From NCBI RefSeq assembly GCF_000701425.1, contig NZ_JNIW01000014.1, forward strand, positions 1-64,000: a stretch of DNA of 64,000 nucleotides, given 5' to 3'. Origin of the DNA: Deinococcus frigens DSM 12807. GTDB lineage: Bacteria; Deinococcota; Deinococci; Deinococcales; Deinococcaceae. The position numbers and the translations under genes are program-made. Shown one piece after another: positions 29,649 through 39,650 of the stretch. The notes beneath the pieces are model-generated. The model was not told where the DNA came from, did not search any database, and was given only the letters and a program-made list of their open reading frames with translations. How positions within the stretch are numbered: position 1 is the stretch's first letter; each line of letters begins with the position of its first letter.

Positions 29649-29675
29649 CAGCGGCCTTCAGAGCGTCTAAGAGGG

Positions 29676-29713
29676 TGGCGGTCCCGTATGTGGGGCCGCC
29701 ATCTTCTTTTCTC
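29676..29713 (+). terminator. Terminator after the small membrane protein
   Basis: TGGCGGTCCC pairs with GGGGCCGCCA (one T-G pair), followed by TCTTCTTTTCT. It also separates this gene from the convergent subtilase. Confidence 0.75.
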
Positions 29714-29723
29714 CACCTGACCC

Positions 29724-31094
29724 TCAGCGCAGCGCGGCGCGCACGGCGGCGGCGGCGTCCAGCAGCGGCAGCTCGCCGGAGCGCCTGACGCTGCCCAGCA
29801 GCAGGGTGCGGGTCTGCGCCGCGCTCAGACCGGGACTTGCGCCGCGCATCAGGGCCACGACGCCGCTGACCAGCGGGGCGGAGAAACTGGTGCCCGCCTC
29901 CAGCCTGTACCCGCCGCCGGAAGCCAGCACGGGAAGGTCCAGTTCTGGCCTGTATCCCGGACAGATTCCGCCGATGCCGCCCGGCACGACGATGTCCAGG
30001 GCGCGGGGACGCTCGGCATTCGGGCGGGCGCTGTAGCAGGCCAGTGCGCTGTCGCTGCTGCCCACCGCACCGACGGCGATCACGTCGGGGTGGCTGGCCG
30101 GGTAGTACACGCCCTGGCTGGCGGTGTTGCCCGCCGCCGCCACCACCACCGCCGTTCTAGCCGCCGCCGTGAGTGCGGCGTCCAGCACCGCGTCTTCGAT
30201 ATCCGGCGCACCCAGGCTGATGTTGATGACCTTCGCGTCCTGCTGAACGGCGTAGTCCAGCCCTGCGGCCAGTTCTGCCGTGCTGCCGTCACCGCTGCTG
30301 TCCAGCACCTCAACACCCAGCAGTGGACCGCTCCAGATCACGCCCGCGATGCCCGCGCCGTTGTTGGTGTTCGCGCCGATCAGGCCGGTGACCTCGGTGC
30401 CGTGTTCGCTGGCCATCACCTCGCCGGTGTCGGGACCAGCCGCCAGACAGGACACCGTGGCCCCCAGGCGGCCCTGCAATTCGGGGTGACGGCGGTCCGG
30501 GGCCGAGTCCAGCACCGCCACCCTGGCCCCCTGTGGCGTTTTGCCAGCGGACGCCAGCGCGTCCCAGGCCGCCGGGACCCCGGTGCGCGTCAGGTAGGTC
30601 TGGAACACGTTGATTTTGTCCATACCCGCAGTGACCTCCAGACCCACGTTGCCCGGAAAGGCCGGATCGTTGGGCAGGGCCAGCGCCCGGTACACGTAGT
30701 TGGGCTGGGTACGCACCCCCGCCGCCCGCAGGCGCTGCGCGAAGGCCCGGTCCTCCTCTCCCGCCGGGGTCCGGGCCAGTTGCACCCCCGGCACCACGGC
30801 CTGCGTCTGCACGCCAGACAGGGCGCTCAGCGCCTGGGTGCTGAGTTTCCCGGCGGCGCTGCTCCGCAGGATCAGCACCTGCCCCGGCACCCGCGCGGCG
30901 TTCCAGTCGGACGTGACCTGCGGCCAGCTCAGGGGAGCCGTGCCCAGCGCGGCGGCGCTCAGGGTGCGGCAGGCTGCTGGAGGCGGAGGCGGCGGTGGTG
31001 GCAGCGGCTTCGGCACTGGCGGCGGTTGCTGATCCAGACAGGCGGTGAGTAGCAGGGGCAACAGCAGGGCGGGCAACAGCGCGCGGCGCAACAT
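29724..31094 (-). CDS. S8 subtilisin-like serine protease lipoprotein
   Basis: 456 residues. The signal peptide [19 protein letters not shown] ends in a lipobox Cys19, and a proline-rich linker (about 25-40) follows. The subtilase triad is Asp in [15 protein letters not shown], His in [12 protein letters not shown], and Ser in [18 protein letters not shown], with the oxyanion-hole Asn in AAAGNTAS. The domain order suggests an I9-like propeptide region before the catalytic domain. Extracytoplasmic, probably peptide-scavenging. TATCCT 5 nt before the ATG sets the start. Confidence 0.88.
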   Translation of the reverse strand: MLRRALLPALLLPLLLTACLDQQPPPVPKPLPPPPPPPPAACRTLSAAALGTAPLSWPQVTSDWNAARVPGQVLILRSSAAGKLSTQALSALSGVQTQAVVPGVQLARTPAGEEDRAFAQRLRAAGVRTQPNYVYRALALPNDPAFPGNVGLEVTAGMDKINVFQTYLTRTGVPAAWDALASAGKTPQGARVAVLDSAPDRRHPELQGRLGATVSCLAAGPDTGEVMASEHGTEVTGLIGANTNNGAGIAGVIWSGPLLGVEVLDSSGDGSTAELAAGLDYAVQQDAKVINISLGAPDIEDAVLDAALTAAARTAVVVAAAGNTASQGVYYPASHPDVIAVGAVGSSDSALACYSARPNAERPRALDIVVPGGIGGICPGYRPELDLPVLASGGGYRLEAGTSFSAPLVSGVVALMRGASPGLSAAQTRTLLLGSVRRSGELPLLDAAAAVRAALR

Positions 31095-31143
31095 GGTGCA
31101 GGATACAGGCCCCGAGGCTGAGACGCGTGGGGGCCTTCGCCCC

Positions 31144-31725
31144 TTACCCCAGGCCTTTGCCCCACGCGCCCGCACCGTCCCGCGCCGCCCAGCCGCCGAT
31201 CACGTGTGCCACGTTATTTTCAGGGGTGTTGCCACAGTCGATCTCCAGATCATAGGCGCAAAAGGTGTGGACCGTCCGCGCGTCCCGGTGGGCGTCGCCG
31301 GGACGGCGGTCTCCGCGTGCCGCCTCGCGCCGCTCCAGTTCCTCCAGCGGGCAGTGCAGGCCCACCAGATACACGTCATGCGGGACCAGCAGCTCGCGCA
31401 GGCGGTCCCGCTGCGCCCCGCCCTCGATGATCAGGTCCACCACCAGATTGTTACCGGCCCCCAGCAACGCGGGCAGGCAGCGGTAAAAGCCGTCGAAGAC
31501 CTGCGGGCGGATAAGCGGCCAGGCGCGGACTTTCCCCTGAGGCGTGCGCGGCAGCACGTCCGCACCGAACATGAAGAAGTCCAGGGAGAAATGCAGGAAG
31601 GGTCCCGTCTGGGTGTCTGGGAGCGCGTCCCGCAGCGCGCGGCACAGGGTGGTCTTCCCGGCACTGGACGCCCCGTTGATCAGGATGACGTGGCCGGGTG
31701 ACGTGTGCGTAGCCCCAGTGGTCAT
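31144..31725 (-). CDS. Chloramphenicol-phosphotransferase-like P-loop kinase
   Basis: 193 residues. The P-loop [15 protein letters not shown] (GASSAGKT at 18-25) is followed by [27 protein letters not shown] and [17 protein letters not shown], the layout of the CPT family, which phosphorylates chloramphenicol in Streptomyces. Most chromosomal members have an unknown small-molecule substrate, and resistance is not implied. GATACT lies 6 nt before the ATG. Confidence 0.78.
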   Translation of the reverse strand: MTTGATHTSPGHVILINGASSAGKTTLCRALRDALPDTQTGPFLHFSLDFFMFGADVLPRTPQGKVRAWPLIRPQVFDGFYRCLPALLGAGNNLVVDLIIEGGAQRDRLRELLVPHDVYLVGLHCPLEELERREAARGDRRPGDAHRDARTVHTFCAYDLEIDCGNTPENNVAHVIGGWAARDGAGAWGKGLG

Positions 31726-31837
31726 GGCCCCAGTATCCCGCCTGCGGTAATGCCTCCGTAATGCTGCGGGAGGAGGCTGCGCCCAGTTCGGAATTCCGCC
31801 CCCACCCAGCGCCCCAGTGCAGCCAGATAGCCCAGCC

Positions 31838-31854
31838 AGGAGGTTCGCCCCATA
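31838..31854 (+). promoter_or_regulatory. Strong Shine-Dalgarno pointing at an ATA codon
   Basis: AGGAGG (31838-31843) lies 8 nt before ATA (31852-31854), which is in frame with the CBS-domain protein. From ATA the protein would begin MSDQTAPQITSAQP, a natural N-terminus. No ATG, GTG or TTG stands at the right distance. Confidence 0.5.
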
Positions 31855-31944
31855 TCCGATCAGACCGCGCCCCAGATCACATCCGCCCAGCCGACATCTG
31901 CTCAGCCCACATCTGCCCAGCCCACCAGTCCCGCCCTACTGACG

Positions 31945-32808
31945 GTGGCCGACGCCATGCACCGCCGGGCCGTGACCATCGGCGCGCATGAAACCCTGGT
32001 CGCCGCCGTGGTCAGCATGGAGGAATTGCAGGTCAAGCGGCTGCCGGTGGTGCAGGACGGCCCCGATCATCCAAACAGGGTCATCGGCATCCTGACCGAC
32101 GGCGAGGTCCGGCGCAACCTGCCGCCGCTCAAAGAGGGCCTGACCCCCTGGGCTTTTGCAAGTCGCATCGGGCGCATCCACGTGCGCGATGCCATGCGCC
32201 AGCCCGCGCACACGGTCACCCCCGAAATGCCGCTGGCGGCGGCCATCCACACCGTGCTGGAACGGCGCATCGGCGGGCTGCCGGTGGTGGCTGGGAACGG
32301 GGTGAACGGGGACGGCGCTTTGCTGGGCATGCTGACCCTGACCGACGTGCTGCGCGCCGAGGCCAGGACCCCGCGCCTGCGCTGGGGGGCGGTAGAGCAG
32401 CACATGACGGCGGACGTGGTCTCCACCCCCGCCGACGCCCCGGCCCACCAGGCGGCGGCCAAGTTGAAGATCTCGCGCCTGCGCGTGCTGCCCGTGCTTC
32501 AGGAGGGCGTGCTGGTGGGCCTGCTGCATGAAACCGATCTGGCCGACGCCCTGGACCGGGCGAGCGCAGGTCACGGCGACACGGTGATGGGCGGCCAGTT
32601 CTTCCTACAGGGCCAGCAGGCCCGCGACCTGATGCGCCCACCCACCGGCCACCTGCGCGGCGGCACCCCCATGCGCGACGCCCTGAGCCAGATGCTGGCG
32701 CTGGATGTCCACGGCCTGCCCGTGGTGGACGACGACGGCAGGCTGCTGGGCGTGGTGACCGTCAGCGACGTGCTCAAAACCGTGTTGGGGCAGACGAGAG
32801 AGGGCTAG
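31945..32808 (+). CDS. Four-CBS-domain protein
   Basis: 287 residues from GTG 31945, the first conventional start. Four CBS motifs follow one another: TIGAHETLVAAVVSMEELQV / GILTDGEVRR; TVTPEMPLAAAIHTVLERRI / GMLTLTDVLR; STPADAPAHQAAAKLKISRL / GLLHETDLAD; and GTPMRDALSQMLALDVHGLP / GVVTVSDVLK. CBS pairs bind adenosine nucleotides and report energy state; no effector domain is attached. The frame is open back to 31831, the conventional start cuts into the first CBS strand (LLTVADAM), and a perfect RBS points at ATA 31852, so the true protein is probably about 31 residues longer. Confidence 0.8.
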   Translation: MADAMHRRAVTIGAHETLVAAVVSMEELQVKRLPVVQDGPDHPNRVIGILTDGEVRRNLPPLKEGLTPWAFASRIGRIHVRDAMRQPAHTVTPEMPLAAAIHTVLERRIGGLPVVAGNGVNGDGALLGMLTLTDVLRAEARTPRLRWGAVEQHMTADVVSTPADAPAHQAAAKLKISRLRVLPVLQEGVLVGLLHETDLADALDRASAGHGDTVMGGQFFLQGQQARDLMRPPTGHLRGGTPMRDALSQMLALDVHGLPVVDDDGRLLGVVTVSDVLKTVLGQTREG

Positions 32809-32943
32809 AACGGCGGTGGGCTAAGACAGCGGAATGAGGTGGAGAGAACGGGGCGCTGAGCAGGCCACTTCATCAGCATTTCCCTTCCAACCCCGTAACC
32901 CCCCTCTCCCTCTGACCGCGCCGTCTGCCGCAGACTGGGGAGG

Positions 32944-33864
32944 ATGTCCGCGCCCGCCTCACCGACGTTCGCCCACCCCTTCCGGGCGTACTCGCCCGCC
33001 GATTTCCATTTTCCGCTGCCCGACGGCCACCGCTTTCCGTATTACAAGTACGCCGGGGTGCGCGAGGTGCTGCGCCCGCACCTGCCTGTGCCGGACCCGC
33101 CCACGCTGAGCTGGACGGATGCGGCGCGGGTGCATGATCCGCAGTGGCTGCGGCGCTGGCGGCGGGGCGAGGTGGACCGCGCCGAGGAACGCGCCCTGGG
33201 CCTGCCGTGGTCCCCGGAGATGGTGGAGCGTTCGCGCCGCGCGGCGGGCGGCTCGCTGGCGGCCCTGCATGACGCCGTCAGCACTGGCTGGGGCGCGAAT
33301 CTGGCCGGGGGCACGCACCATTCGTTCGCGGACCGCGCCGAGGGCTTTTGCCTGCTCAACGACGCCGCGCTGCTGACGCGGGTGGCGCTGGACCGGGGCC
33401 TGGCCTCGCGGGTGGCGGTGATCGATCTGGACGTGCATCAGGGCAACGGCACGGCGGCCATGCTGGGGCCGGAGGCGCGGGCCTTTACCCTGAGCGTCCA
33501 CGGTGAGCGCAATTACCCCTTTCGCAAGGAACGCAGCTCGCTGGACCTGGGCCTGGGTGACGGCGTGACCGACAGCGAGTATCTGGAGGTATTGCACAGG
33601 CAGGCGCTGCCCGCCGCCGAGGCCTTCCGGCCCGATCTGCTGCTGTATCTGGCCGGGGCGGACGTGCTGGCCGGGGACCGTTTCGGACGCTTTGCCCTGA
33701 GCCTGGACGGCCTGCGTGAGCGCAACCGGGCGGTGCTGACCTGGGCCAGGGTGGCGGCCATTCCGGTGGTCACCATGCTGGCGGGCGGCTACAACCATGA
33801 TCATGAATTGACCATTAAGGCCCATGCCAGCGTGGTTTTTGACGGCCTGGAGGTCTTGGGCTAG
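32944..33864 (+). CDS. Histone deacetylase / acetoin utilisation-like deacylase
   Basis: 306 residues. [19 protein letters not shown] holds the active-site His pair, [16 protein letters not shown] gives the zinc-binding Asp and His, and [15 protein letters not shown] gives the second Asp. This is the class II/AcuC-like branch of HDAC hydrolases, found in bacteria as protein or polyamine deacetylases. CAGACT lies 7 nt before ATG 32944, and GGGAGG overlaps that gap too closely to act as an RBS. Confidence 0.85.
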   Translation: MSAPASPTFAHPFRAYSPADFHFPLPDGHRFPYYKYAGVREVLRPHLPVPDPPTLSWTDAARVHDPQWLRRWRRGEVDRAEERALGLPWSPEMVERSRRAAGGSLAALHDAVSTGWGANLAGGTHHSFADRAEGFCLLNDAALLTRVALDRGLASRVAVIDLDVHQGNGTAAMLGPEARAFTLSVHGERNYPFRKERSSLDLGLGDGVTDSEYLEVLHRQALPAAEAFRPDLLLYLAGADVLAGDRFGRFALSLDGLRERNRAVLTWARVAAIPVVTMLAGGYNHDHELTIKAHASVVFDGLEVLG

Positions 33865-33926
33865 CGGGCAGAATTTGGTCAGTCTTCATACTGTGGGGGC
33901 CGAACGTTCTACCTTTGTTCAAGGCT

Positions 33927-33943
33927 TGTACACTCTCTGTACG
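33927..33943 (+). promoter_or_regulatory. Dyad upstream of the Crp/Fnr gene
   Basis: GTACA-CTCTC-TGTAC (33928-33942) is a perfect dyad with flanking T and G. TTGTTC at 33915 could be a -35. The ATG is about 100 nt downstream, with a T-run (AATTTTTTTT, about 34005) between. Confidence 0.4.
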
Positions 33944-34043
33944 AAAGGCCGTTCAGAAGAGAGCGTCAGGTCCAGCACGAGGGTCCGACTCGGGTACGCC
34001 GAATTTTTTTTCTGAAATGCCCCTTGTCCCCACAGGAGCAATC

Positions 34044-34688
34044 ATGACCTACGCTGCCCCGTCCACGCTCTCGAACACTGCAACCAACACCCACACCGAT
34101 CTCTCCGCACGCCACGTCCGGCGCGGTCAGACGCTGTATTACGCAGGCGACAGCTCGCCCAGCCTGTACCGCCTGGAAAGCGGGTTGATGCGCGCTGTGC
34201 GGCTGACCCCGCAGGGACGCAACCTGACGGTGCGCCATATCCACCCCGGCGATATTTTCGGTGAGGAAACGCTGCACAGCCAGGCCCGCGCCCATCAGGT
34301 CGTCGCGCTGACCGACGCCGCGCTGACGCCGATTCACCCCGAGCACCTGTCCGCCGCCGAGTTGTGGGACCTGACCCGCAGCCTCAGCGCGCAGCTCCAG
34401 CGCATGATGACCGACGGCGTGCATATTCAGGATGGCGACCTGCGCGAGCGCATCGCCCGTTACCTGCTCAACCTCGCCGACAGCACCCTGGGCGGCCAGC
34501 ACGCCGACGGCGCACGCTATGTCCGCGCCACGCACGAACTGATCGCCGAGGGAACCGGGGCCACCCGCGAAAGCGTGAGCAAACTGATCGGTGAGATGCG
34601 CGACGACGGCCTGCTGCTGCCCGCCTACCGCTGCCTGACCCTGATCGACGAGACCCGCCTCAAGGGCCTCAGCGGCTACCACGGCTGA
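34044..34688 (+). CDS. Crp/Fnr-family transcriptional regulator
   Basis: 214 residues. An N-terminal cyclic-nucleotide-type beta barrel ([32 protein letters not shown]) precedes a dimer helix and a C-terminal winged helix with [20 protein letters not shown]. The Arg/Ser pair of cAMP-binding Crp is not evident. AGGAG precedes ATG 34044. Deinococcus has several Crp-family regulators, including the damage-response protein DdrI; I cannot tell from memory whether this is DdrI. A dyad in its leader may be an autoregulatory site. Confidence 0.85.
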   Translation: MTYAAPSTLSNTATNTHTDLSARHVRRGQTLYYAGDSSPSLYRLESGLMRAVRLTPQGRNLTVRHIHPGDIFGEETLHSQARAHQVVALTDAALTPIHPEHLSAAELWDLTRSLSAQLQRMMTDGVHIQDGDLRERIARYLLNLADSTLGGQHADGARYVRATHELIAEGTGATRESVSKLIGEMRDDGLLLPAYRCLTLIDETRLKGLSGYHG

Positions 34689-34696
34689 GTCTTTAC

Positions 34697-34818
34697 AGCA
34701 GATTGCACAAGAAGGTCATAAGGAGATTGTCACTCTGAGCGAAGCCGAAGGGTCAAATGGACGCCCACGAGATGCCTCGGCTTCGCTCGGCATGACAGGT
34801 CTTTTTATGCAATCTGCT
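34697..34818. repeat. MITE-like element with nested inverted repeats
   Basis: A 122-bp element. AGCAGATTGCA (34697-34707) and TGCAATCTGCT (34808-34818) are perfect terminal inverted repeats. Inside, GAGCGAAGCCGA (34737-34748) and TCGGCTTCGCTC (34777-34788) form a second perfect dyad. It carries no ORF of note and fills the gap after the Crp/Fnr gene. Confidence 0.7.
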
Positions 34819-34868
34819 CTAAGTCCCCACATCTCCCTCTTCCCGCCGTGGCAGAGGGAGTTTCGCTG

Positions 34869-35786
34869 TTACCACCAGCCGTGCCGCTTGAAGTAGTAGG
34901 CGAGCAGGCCACCGATCAGCAGGAAGCTGCCCCAGGCCAGGGCGTACCCCAGGGGCCACTCCAGTTCCGGCATGGCCTGGAAGTTCATGCCCCATACTCC
35001 CGCCAGGAAGGTCAGCGGCAGAAAGATCACGCTGACGGCGGTCAAGGTCCGCATCACCTCGTTCATGCGCTGGTTCTGGAGGTTCAGGTGCAGGTCCAGC
35101 AGGCTGGTCAGGAAGTCGCGCAGGCTGTCCAGGTGGCTGGCGGCGCGGTCAAAGCTGTCCTGGGCGTCGCGGTAGCGCAGCACATCGGCGGAGTTGCCCG
35201 GCGCGTAGCGGCCCAGCGTCGCGGTGGCCTCGCGGGCGTCGCTGGCGAGGCGGCGGCCCTGCGACAGCAGGTGCTTGACCTCAAAAATATCGGGGATCGC
35301 GTTGTCACGCCTGTTCTTGAACACCTGTTCCTCCAGCGCGTCGGTGCGCGTTTCCAGCGCCTCGGCCAGCGTGAAAAAGGTATCGGCGGTGTGGTCCAGC
35401 AGCTCGTAAATGACCTCGGCGGGCAGGTTGACATTCTCGCGCCCCACCAGCGCCCAGACATTGCGCAGCGCCGCCGTGCCGCCCGTGCTGAAGGTCAGCG
35501 CCGCGTCCGGGAAGCTGAAGATGCTGATGCGCTCGGTGTCCTCATCCTCCTCGGCGGGATGCGAGAAGGAGCGCACGGTGATAAAGGCGTGTTCGGGGTA
35601 CTGTTCGGCGCGGCTCCAGTGGCCGTGTTCCAGCACGTCCTCCAGCGCCAGCTCATTCAGGGGGAAGGCCGCTTGCAGCCGCCGCAAATCTTCAGGGGAG
35701 ATGTCCTGGGCGTCTACCCAGACACCCTGGGTCTGCCCGGTCCATTCGAGGGCCTGCCCGGTGGCGAGTTGCTTGGCGCGGATCAT
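34869..35786 (-). CDS. corA: CorA-type divalent cation channel
   Basis: 305 residues. The cytoplasmic N-domain contains [20 protein letters not shown]; a long helix leads to two C-terminal TM segments with the GMN signature in [17 protein letters not shown], and the basic tail YYFKRHGWW follows. It imports Mg2+ (some members Co2+ or Ni2+, or export Zn2+). TACCAT 7 nt before ATG 35786 decides the start. It is divergent from crcB across 66 bp. Confidence 0.9.
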   Translation of the reverse strand: MIRAKQLATGQALEWTGQTQGVWVDAQDISPEDLRRLQAAFPLNELALEDVLEHGHWSRAEQYPEHAFITVRSFSHPAEEDEDTERISIFSFPDAALTFSTGGTAALRNVWALVGRENVNLPAEVIYELLDHTADTFFTLAEALETRTDALEEQVFKNRRDNAIPDIFEVKHLLSQGRRLASDAREATATLGRYAPGNSADVLRYRDAQDSFDRAASHLDSLRDFLTSLLDLHLNLQNQRMNEVMRTLTAVSVIFLPLTFLAGVWGMNFQAMPELEWPLGYALAWGSFLLIGGLLAYYFKRHGWW

Positions 35787-35852
35787 GACGATGATGGTAC
35801 GCGGGGAAAGGCGTACAGAGCGTTCCCCCGTCCACGCTCTATCCTGTCCCCC

Positions 35853-36233
35853 ATGACGCCCGCGCTGTGGTTCTCGTTGATGCTGGGAGGCGCGGTGGGG
35901 GCCGCGTGCCGCCAGGGGGCAGTGCTGGCCCTGGCCCCGCTGGTGCTGAGGACCGGCTTTCCCTTCGCCGTGCTGATCGTCAACGTGCTGGGATCGTTCC
36001 TGCTGGGCCTGACGCTGGCGCTGTTTGGGCGCGGCATGGTCCCGGAGGGGGTGCGCGTGGCCTTCGGGACCGGCGTGCTGGGCGCGTTCACCACCTTTTC
36101 CACCTTTAGCGCCGAACTGGACGCCCTGCTGCTGCGTGGGCAGGCTGCACAGGCGCTGCTGTACGCGCTGGGCAGCGTGGGCCTGGGGCTGACGGCTGCG
36201 GTGGCGGGGCGGCTGCTGGGTGCACGGCTGTGA
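35853..36233 (+). CDS. crcB: Fluoride channel CrcB (Fluc)
   Basis: 126 residues with four TM helices. [17 protein letters not shown] and [17 protein letters not shown] carry the Asn and the TTFSTF motif of Fluc fluoride channels, which work as antiparallel dimers. TATCCT lies 7 nt before the ATG, so there is no leader to hold a fluoride riboswitch. The GTGA overlap couples it to xseA. Confidence 0.9.
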   Translation: MTPALWFSLMLGGAVGAACRQGAVLALAPLVLRTGFPFAVLIVNVLGSFLLGLTLALFGRGMVPEGVRVAFGTGVLGAFTTFSTFSAELDALLLRGQAAQALLYALGSVGLGLTAAVAGRLLGARL

Positions 36234-37456
36234 CACGGGGACGCAAAAAGACAGAGCCGACGCGCCCGCCGGAGCAGTTCCTGGAACTCTCGGAGGTGCT
36301 GGCGTACATCGGGCAGGTGATCGCGCGGGGCATGCCGGGGGCCGTGTGGGTGCGGGCCGAGGTAGCCTCGGTCACAGACCGCCGCCATCTGTACCTGGAC
36401 CTGGTGCAACTGGGCGAGGGCGGCGAGATCGCCAAATGCCGCGCCACCGTCTGGGCACGCGAACGCTTTGCCCTGGAGGGCAAATTCCGCCAGGCGACAG
36501 GCGGCACCCTGACGGCGGGCCTGAAGGTGCTGCTGTTCTGCCAGCCGGAATTCCATCCGCAGTACGGCTTCTCGCTGAACGTGTTGGACCTGTCGCCCGA
36601 ATACACGCTGGGAGACGCGGCGCTGCGCCTGGACACGCTGCGGCAGACGCTGGTGGCCGAGGGCGTGTACGGCTTGAACCGCCTGCTGCCCACCCCCGCC
36701 GATTTCGCGCGGGTGGCCGTGATCTCGCCCACCGGGGCGGCGGGCCTGGGCGACTTCCGCCGCGAGACGGACCCGCTGGAGGCCGCCGGGATCACCGAAT
36801 TCGTATATCTGGAGGCCACCTTTCAGGGCCGAGAGGCGTCAAGCAGCCTGTTACGAGCAGCGCAGGAAGCCCGCGAGTTGTACGGGGAAGCCCCGCTGGA
36901 CGCGCTGGTGGTCATTCGGGGCGGGGGGGCGGTGACCGATCTGGCGTGGCTCAACGATCTGGCTTTCGCCCGCGCCCTGGCGACGTTTCCCGCCCCCGTC
37001 ATCACAGGTCTGGGCCACGCCCGCGACGACACCCTGCCCGACGAGGTGGCCTGCGTCCGCACCGATACGCCCAGCAAGGCCGCCGCCCTGATCGTCCGCA
37101 CGGTGGCCGGGGCCGCCGCCGCCGCGCAGGAGGACGTCCGCAGCATCCGCGCCGCCGCCGCGTCCGTGCTGGTGGACGCCGACGCCGCCGTGCTGTGGGG
37201 GCGTGACCGCAGTGTGAGCGCCGCTGCCCGCCAGAGCGACACCGCCCGCGCCGATGTGGACGCGCTGATGCGGCAGGCGCTGGGCCTGACCCCCGAGCGC
37301 ACCCTGGCGCGCGGCTACGCCCTGGTCCGGGATGGGGCCGGGCAGCCGGTCACGCGGGCGGCGGGGGTCACGGCGGGGCAACGGCTGACGCTGGAGTGGC
37401 AGGACGGCAGGGTGGGCGCTGTGGCAGACAACGCTTCGCCTACTCCAGCACCCTGA
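36230..37456 (+). CDS. xseA: Exodeoxyribonuclease VII large subunit
   Basis: A 408-residue nuclease subunit that digests single-stranded DNA together with XseB. Seen: an N-terminal OB-fold ([20 protein letters not shown]), then [33 protein letters not shown], and [18 protein letters not shown], all catalytic-core motifs. The C-terminus ([15 protein letters not shown]) is standard. It starts at GTG 36230 inside the end of crcB. No xseB is adjacent. Its last 17 nt overlap the end of the convergent GNAT gene. Confidence 0.88.
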   Translation: MTRGRKKTEPTRPPEQFLELSEVLAYIGQVIARGMPGAVWVRAEVASVTDRRHLYLDLVQLGEGGEIAKCRATVWARERFALEGKFRQATGGTLTAGLKVLLFCQPEFHPQYGFSLNVLDLSPEYTLGDAALRLDTLRQTLVAEGVYGLNRLLPTPADFARVAVISPTGAAGLGDFRRETDPLEAAGITEFVYLEATFQGREASSSLLRAAQEARELYGEAPLDALVVIRGGGAVTDLAWLNDLAFARALATFPAPVITGLGHARDDTLPDEVACVRTDTPSKAAALIVRTVAGAAAAAQEDVRSIRAAAASVLVDADAAVLWGRDRSVSAAARQSDTARADVDALMRQALGLTPERTLARGYALVRDGAGQPVTRAAGVTAGQRLTLEWQDGRVGAVADNASPTPAP

Positions 37457-37967
37457 GCATCGCAATCTCATTGCAGTTCTCGAAAAAGGCGCAGCGCTGG
37501 CACTCGCTCCAGACCTTGGGGTGCAGGTGCGTCTTGTCGATGCGGGTGAAACCGCACTTCTCGAAAAAGACTTGCTGGTACGTCCAGGCGAACAGCGCGG
37601 GCAGAGCGATCTCGCGCGCCTCCTGCTCGCAGGCGGCCACCAGTTGCTTGCCCAGCCCCCGCCCCTGCATGTTGGGATGTATGGCCAGGCCGCGCACCTC
37701 GGCCAGATCGGGGGCCAGCAGGTGCAGGCCGCAGACGCCTGCCAGGCCGCCGGGTTGACCCTCGTGGTCGGCGGCAAAGATCAGGTGAAAATCCCGGATG
37801 GTCTCGGCCAGCAGGGCGCGCGAACGCACCAGCATCTGCCCGCGCGCCGCCCAGGAGCCGATCAATTCGTGAATGGCCTCGATGTCCGACAGTCTGGCCT
37901 TGCGCCCACCCAGCGGAGCCTGCGGGTGGATGTCGGGAATGGCGATGGAATCCAGGGAAAGGGTCAT
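37440..37967 (-). CDS. ArgA-like N-acetyltransferase (candidate acetylglutamate synthase)
   Basis: A 175-residue [24 protein letters not shown], then [16 protein letters not shown], follows the GNAT half of ArgA (lead helix, 'LVRRS' segment). [20 protein letters not shown] binds acetyl-Co[21 protein letters not shown] matches the substrate side. It is the last gene of the argG-argH cluster, so a free-standing N-acetylglutamate synthase like the short ArgA of actinobacteria is likely (inference). ATG 37965-37967. Confidence 0.7.
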   Translation of the reverse strand: MTLSLDSIAIPDIHPQAPLGGRKARLSDIEAIHELIGSWAARGQMLVRSRALLAETIRDFHLIFAADHEGQPGGLAGVCGLHLLAPDLAEVRGLAIHPNMQGRGLGKQLVAACEQEAREIALPALFAWTYQQVFFEKCGFTRIDKTHLHPKVWSECQRCAFFENCNEIAMLRVLE

Positions 37968-38013
37968 GGAACACACCTGTGCAACGCCGGAAAAACCCGG
38001 ATCGCCGCGCGCC

Positions 38014-38484
38014 CTAGGCCTTGCTGGCCCCCGCGCTCAGGTCGCGCATCCAGGTGGTATCGCCGGGACGCTCGCCGCCGGAGCGGTAGGTCTTGACCTG
38101 CGGGGCGTCGGGGACGTCGCCCATGACCAGCGCCATCGGCACCTGCGTGAAGCCGAAGGTGCTCCAGTCGCCGCCCTTGCTGAACATGTAGACCGCACGG
38201 TCCCCACGGCCCTGGGCGTACTCGATGGCGCTCATGATCAGCCGCCGACCCAGGCCGCCGCCCCGCGCGCCTGGCATCACGGCTGCGCCGCGCAGCAGCG
38301 AGGCCCCGTCGCCGTGCTCCAGGCCAATCGCCCCGATGGGCTGGCCGCCGCGCTCCATCACCCAGTAGGTGGTGCCCTGCGCCACGGCCTCGTCGGTGTC
38401 CAGTCCGGCCTCGTGAAACACCCGCACCACGGTGTCTTTGTCGTCCTGCCTGGCCAGCCTGATCTGAACGCTTTGATCGGTCAT
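38014..38484 (-). CDS. GNAT acetyltransferase, paralogue of the next one upstream
   Basis: 156 residues. TYWVMERGGQPIGAIGLEHG, then LLRGAAVMPGARGGGLGRRL (acetyl-CoA loop), GDRAVYMFSKGGDWSTFGF. Shares layout and several strings with the protein at 38608-39114, including a Thr-Tyr-Trp start of the core and an IGLEHG segment, so the two arose by duplication. The shape (short core, 'GLEHG', 'VYLFS') is ArsN2-like. GGAGGATTTCC lies before ATG 38484. Confidence 0.7.
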   Translation of the reverse strand: MTDQSVQIRLARQDDKDTVVRVFHEAGLDTDEAVAQGTTYWVMERGGQPIGAIGLEHGDGASLLRGAAVMPGARGGGLGRRLIMSAIEYAQGRGDRAVYMFSKGGDWSTFGFTQVPMALVMGDVPDAPQVKTYRSGGERPGDTTWMRDLSAGASKA

Positions 38485-38607
38485 GTGGAAATCCTCCGGG
38501 AAAGAGAAGGGAAGTGACAGGAAATTCGCCGAGCGGTCCCGGCGCACTTGAATTGAGAACGTCGGAAGGATAGCGCACGCCCCGCGCCTGTGGCGGGCAT
38601 TCCGGCT

Positions 38608-39114
38608 TCATTTGCCCGCGCCCCCACTCAACTCGCACTTCCACGCCTGCTCGCCGTGAATCCAGCCCTTGCACAGCCCACTCCTGACCTGGGGCGTGTC
38701 CGGCAGGGCGGCGCTGATCTCGTCTGCGCCCACCGCCACGAAGCCGAAACGCGCCCAGTAGTCCCCGGCTTCCTGACTGAACAGGTACACGGCCCGGTCT
38801 CCGCGCAGGCTGGCGTGCGTCAGCGCCGAGATCACCAGCGCGCGGCCCAGCCCCTGCGAGCGCGCCGTGGGCAGCACCGCCGCCGAGCGGATCAGCGACA
38901 CCCCCTCGCCGTGTTCCAGGCCGATACAGCCGCCCGGCACGCCGTTGAGGTCCGCGATCCAGTAGGTGCTGCCCCCTGGCGTCGCGCTCTGAGTGTGCAG
39001 CCCGCAGCCGCCAAGCAGCGCGAGAACGGTGGGAAAGTCTTCCGGGGCGGCCTGGCGCAGCTTGACGTGCATCTGGGACAGGGGCAGTGGGTTGGGCAAT
39101 TGGGTCCGGGTCAT
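38608..39114 (-). CDS. GNAT acetyltransferase, paralogue of 38014-38484
   Basis: 168 residues. STYWIADLNGVPGGCIGLEH, LIRSAAVLPTARSQGLGRAL, GDRAVYLFSQEAGDYWARFG. The C-terminus has paired Cys residues (LCKGW and WKCEL) that its paralogue lacks. ATG 39112-39114 overlaps the stop of the HIT gene (ATGA). Substrate unknown. Confidence 0.7.
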   Translation of the reverse strand: MTRTQLPNPLPLSQMHVKLRQAAPEDFPTVLALLGGCGLHTQSATPGGSTYWIADLNGVPGGCIGLEHGEGVSLIRSAAVLPTARSQGLGRALVISALTHASLRGDRAVYLFSQEAGDYWARFGFVAVGADEISAALPDTPQVRSGLCKGWIHGEQAWKCELSGGAGK

Positions 39115-39647
39115 GGGGAAACCTCTGAGGAAGGAGAGGGGGAAAGCGGAGAATCGGCCTCCGTCTTTCGTCGTCGTTCGGTGGCCTGCGCGGCGGCTTT
39201 CAGGAAATACCGCAGCCCCGCTCCCGCCGCCGCGTCCGCATTCCAGCGCGGAATGACGTGCAGATGGACATGCGGAATGTGCGCCCCGCCCGCCGGGAAG
39301 ACGTTCCAGCCCACCGTGTAGCCGTCCGGTCTGACGGTGGCTTCCAGATGGGCGCGGACTTCGGCCAGCAATTCGTGGACGGCGGCGGCTTCTGCGGGGG
39401 TCAGGTCAAAAACGGTTTCACAGGGGCGTGTGGTGACGATGATTCCAGAGTAGGGAAGGCCCTCGGCATATTCGGGGCGAAGCTGGCTGTAGATGCACAG
39501 CCCGTTCTGGAGCGTGAAGCCTGTCCCACCAAGCTGCCCGGCAGCGTCTGGCACGAGTGGATTCTCGCCCGGGTTCGCCAGCCAGTACGCCCACTCCGCC
39601 TGCCGCCTGTGCAGCAGGGTGCCGTCCAGATTCACCGTCACCTCCAT
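39111..39647 (-). CDS. HIT-domain protein
   Basis: 178 residues. GGAHIPHVHLHVIPRWNADA holds the histidine triad HVHLH of nucleotide hydrolases and transferases, and GIIVTTRPCETVFDLTPAEA is the typical preceding strand-helix. Likely a nucleoside-phosphoramidase or Ap4A-type hydrolase. It sits 4 bp after the argH stop. Confidence 0.82.
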   Translation of the reverse strand: MEVTVNLDGTLLHRRQAEWAYWLANPGENPLVPDAAGQLGGTGFTLQNGLCIYSQLRPEYAEGLPYSGIIVTTRPCETVFDLTPAEAAAVHELLAEVRAHLEATVRPDGYTVGWNVFPAGGAHIPHVHLHVIPRWNADAAAGAGLRYFLKAAAQATERRRKTEADSPLSPSPSSEVSP

Positions 39648-39650
39648 CCG

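Noticed and set aside
35821..35852. Fluoride riboswitch before crcB
   Set aside because: TATCCT lies 7 nt before the ATG, so there is no transcribed leader to carry one.
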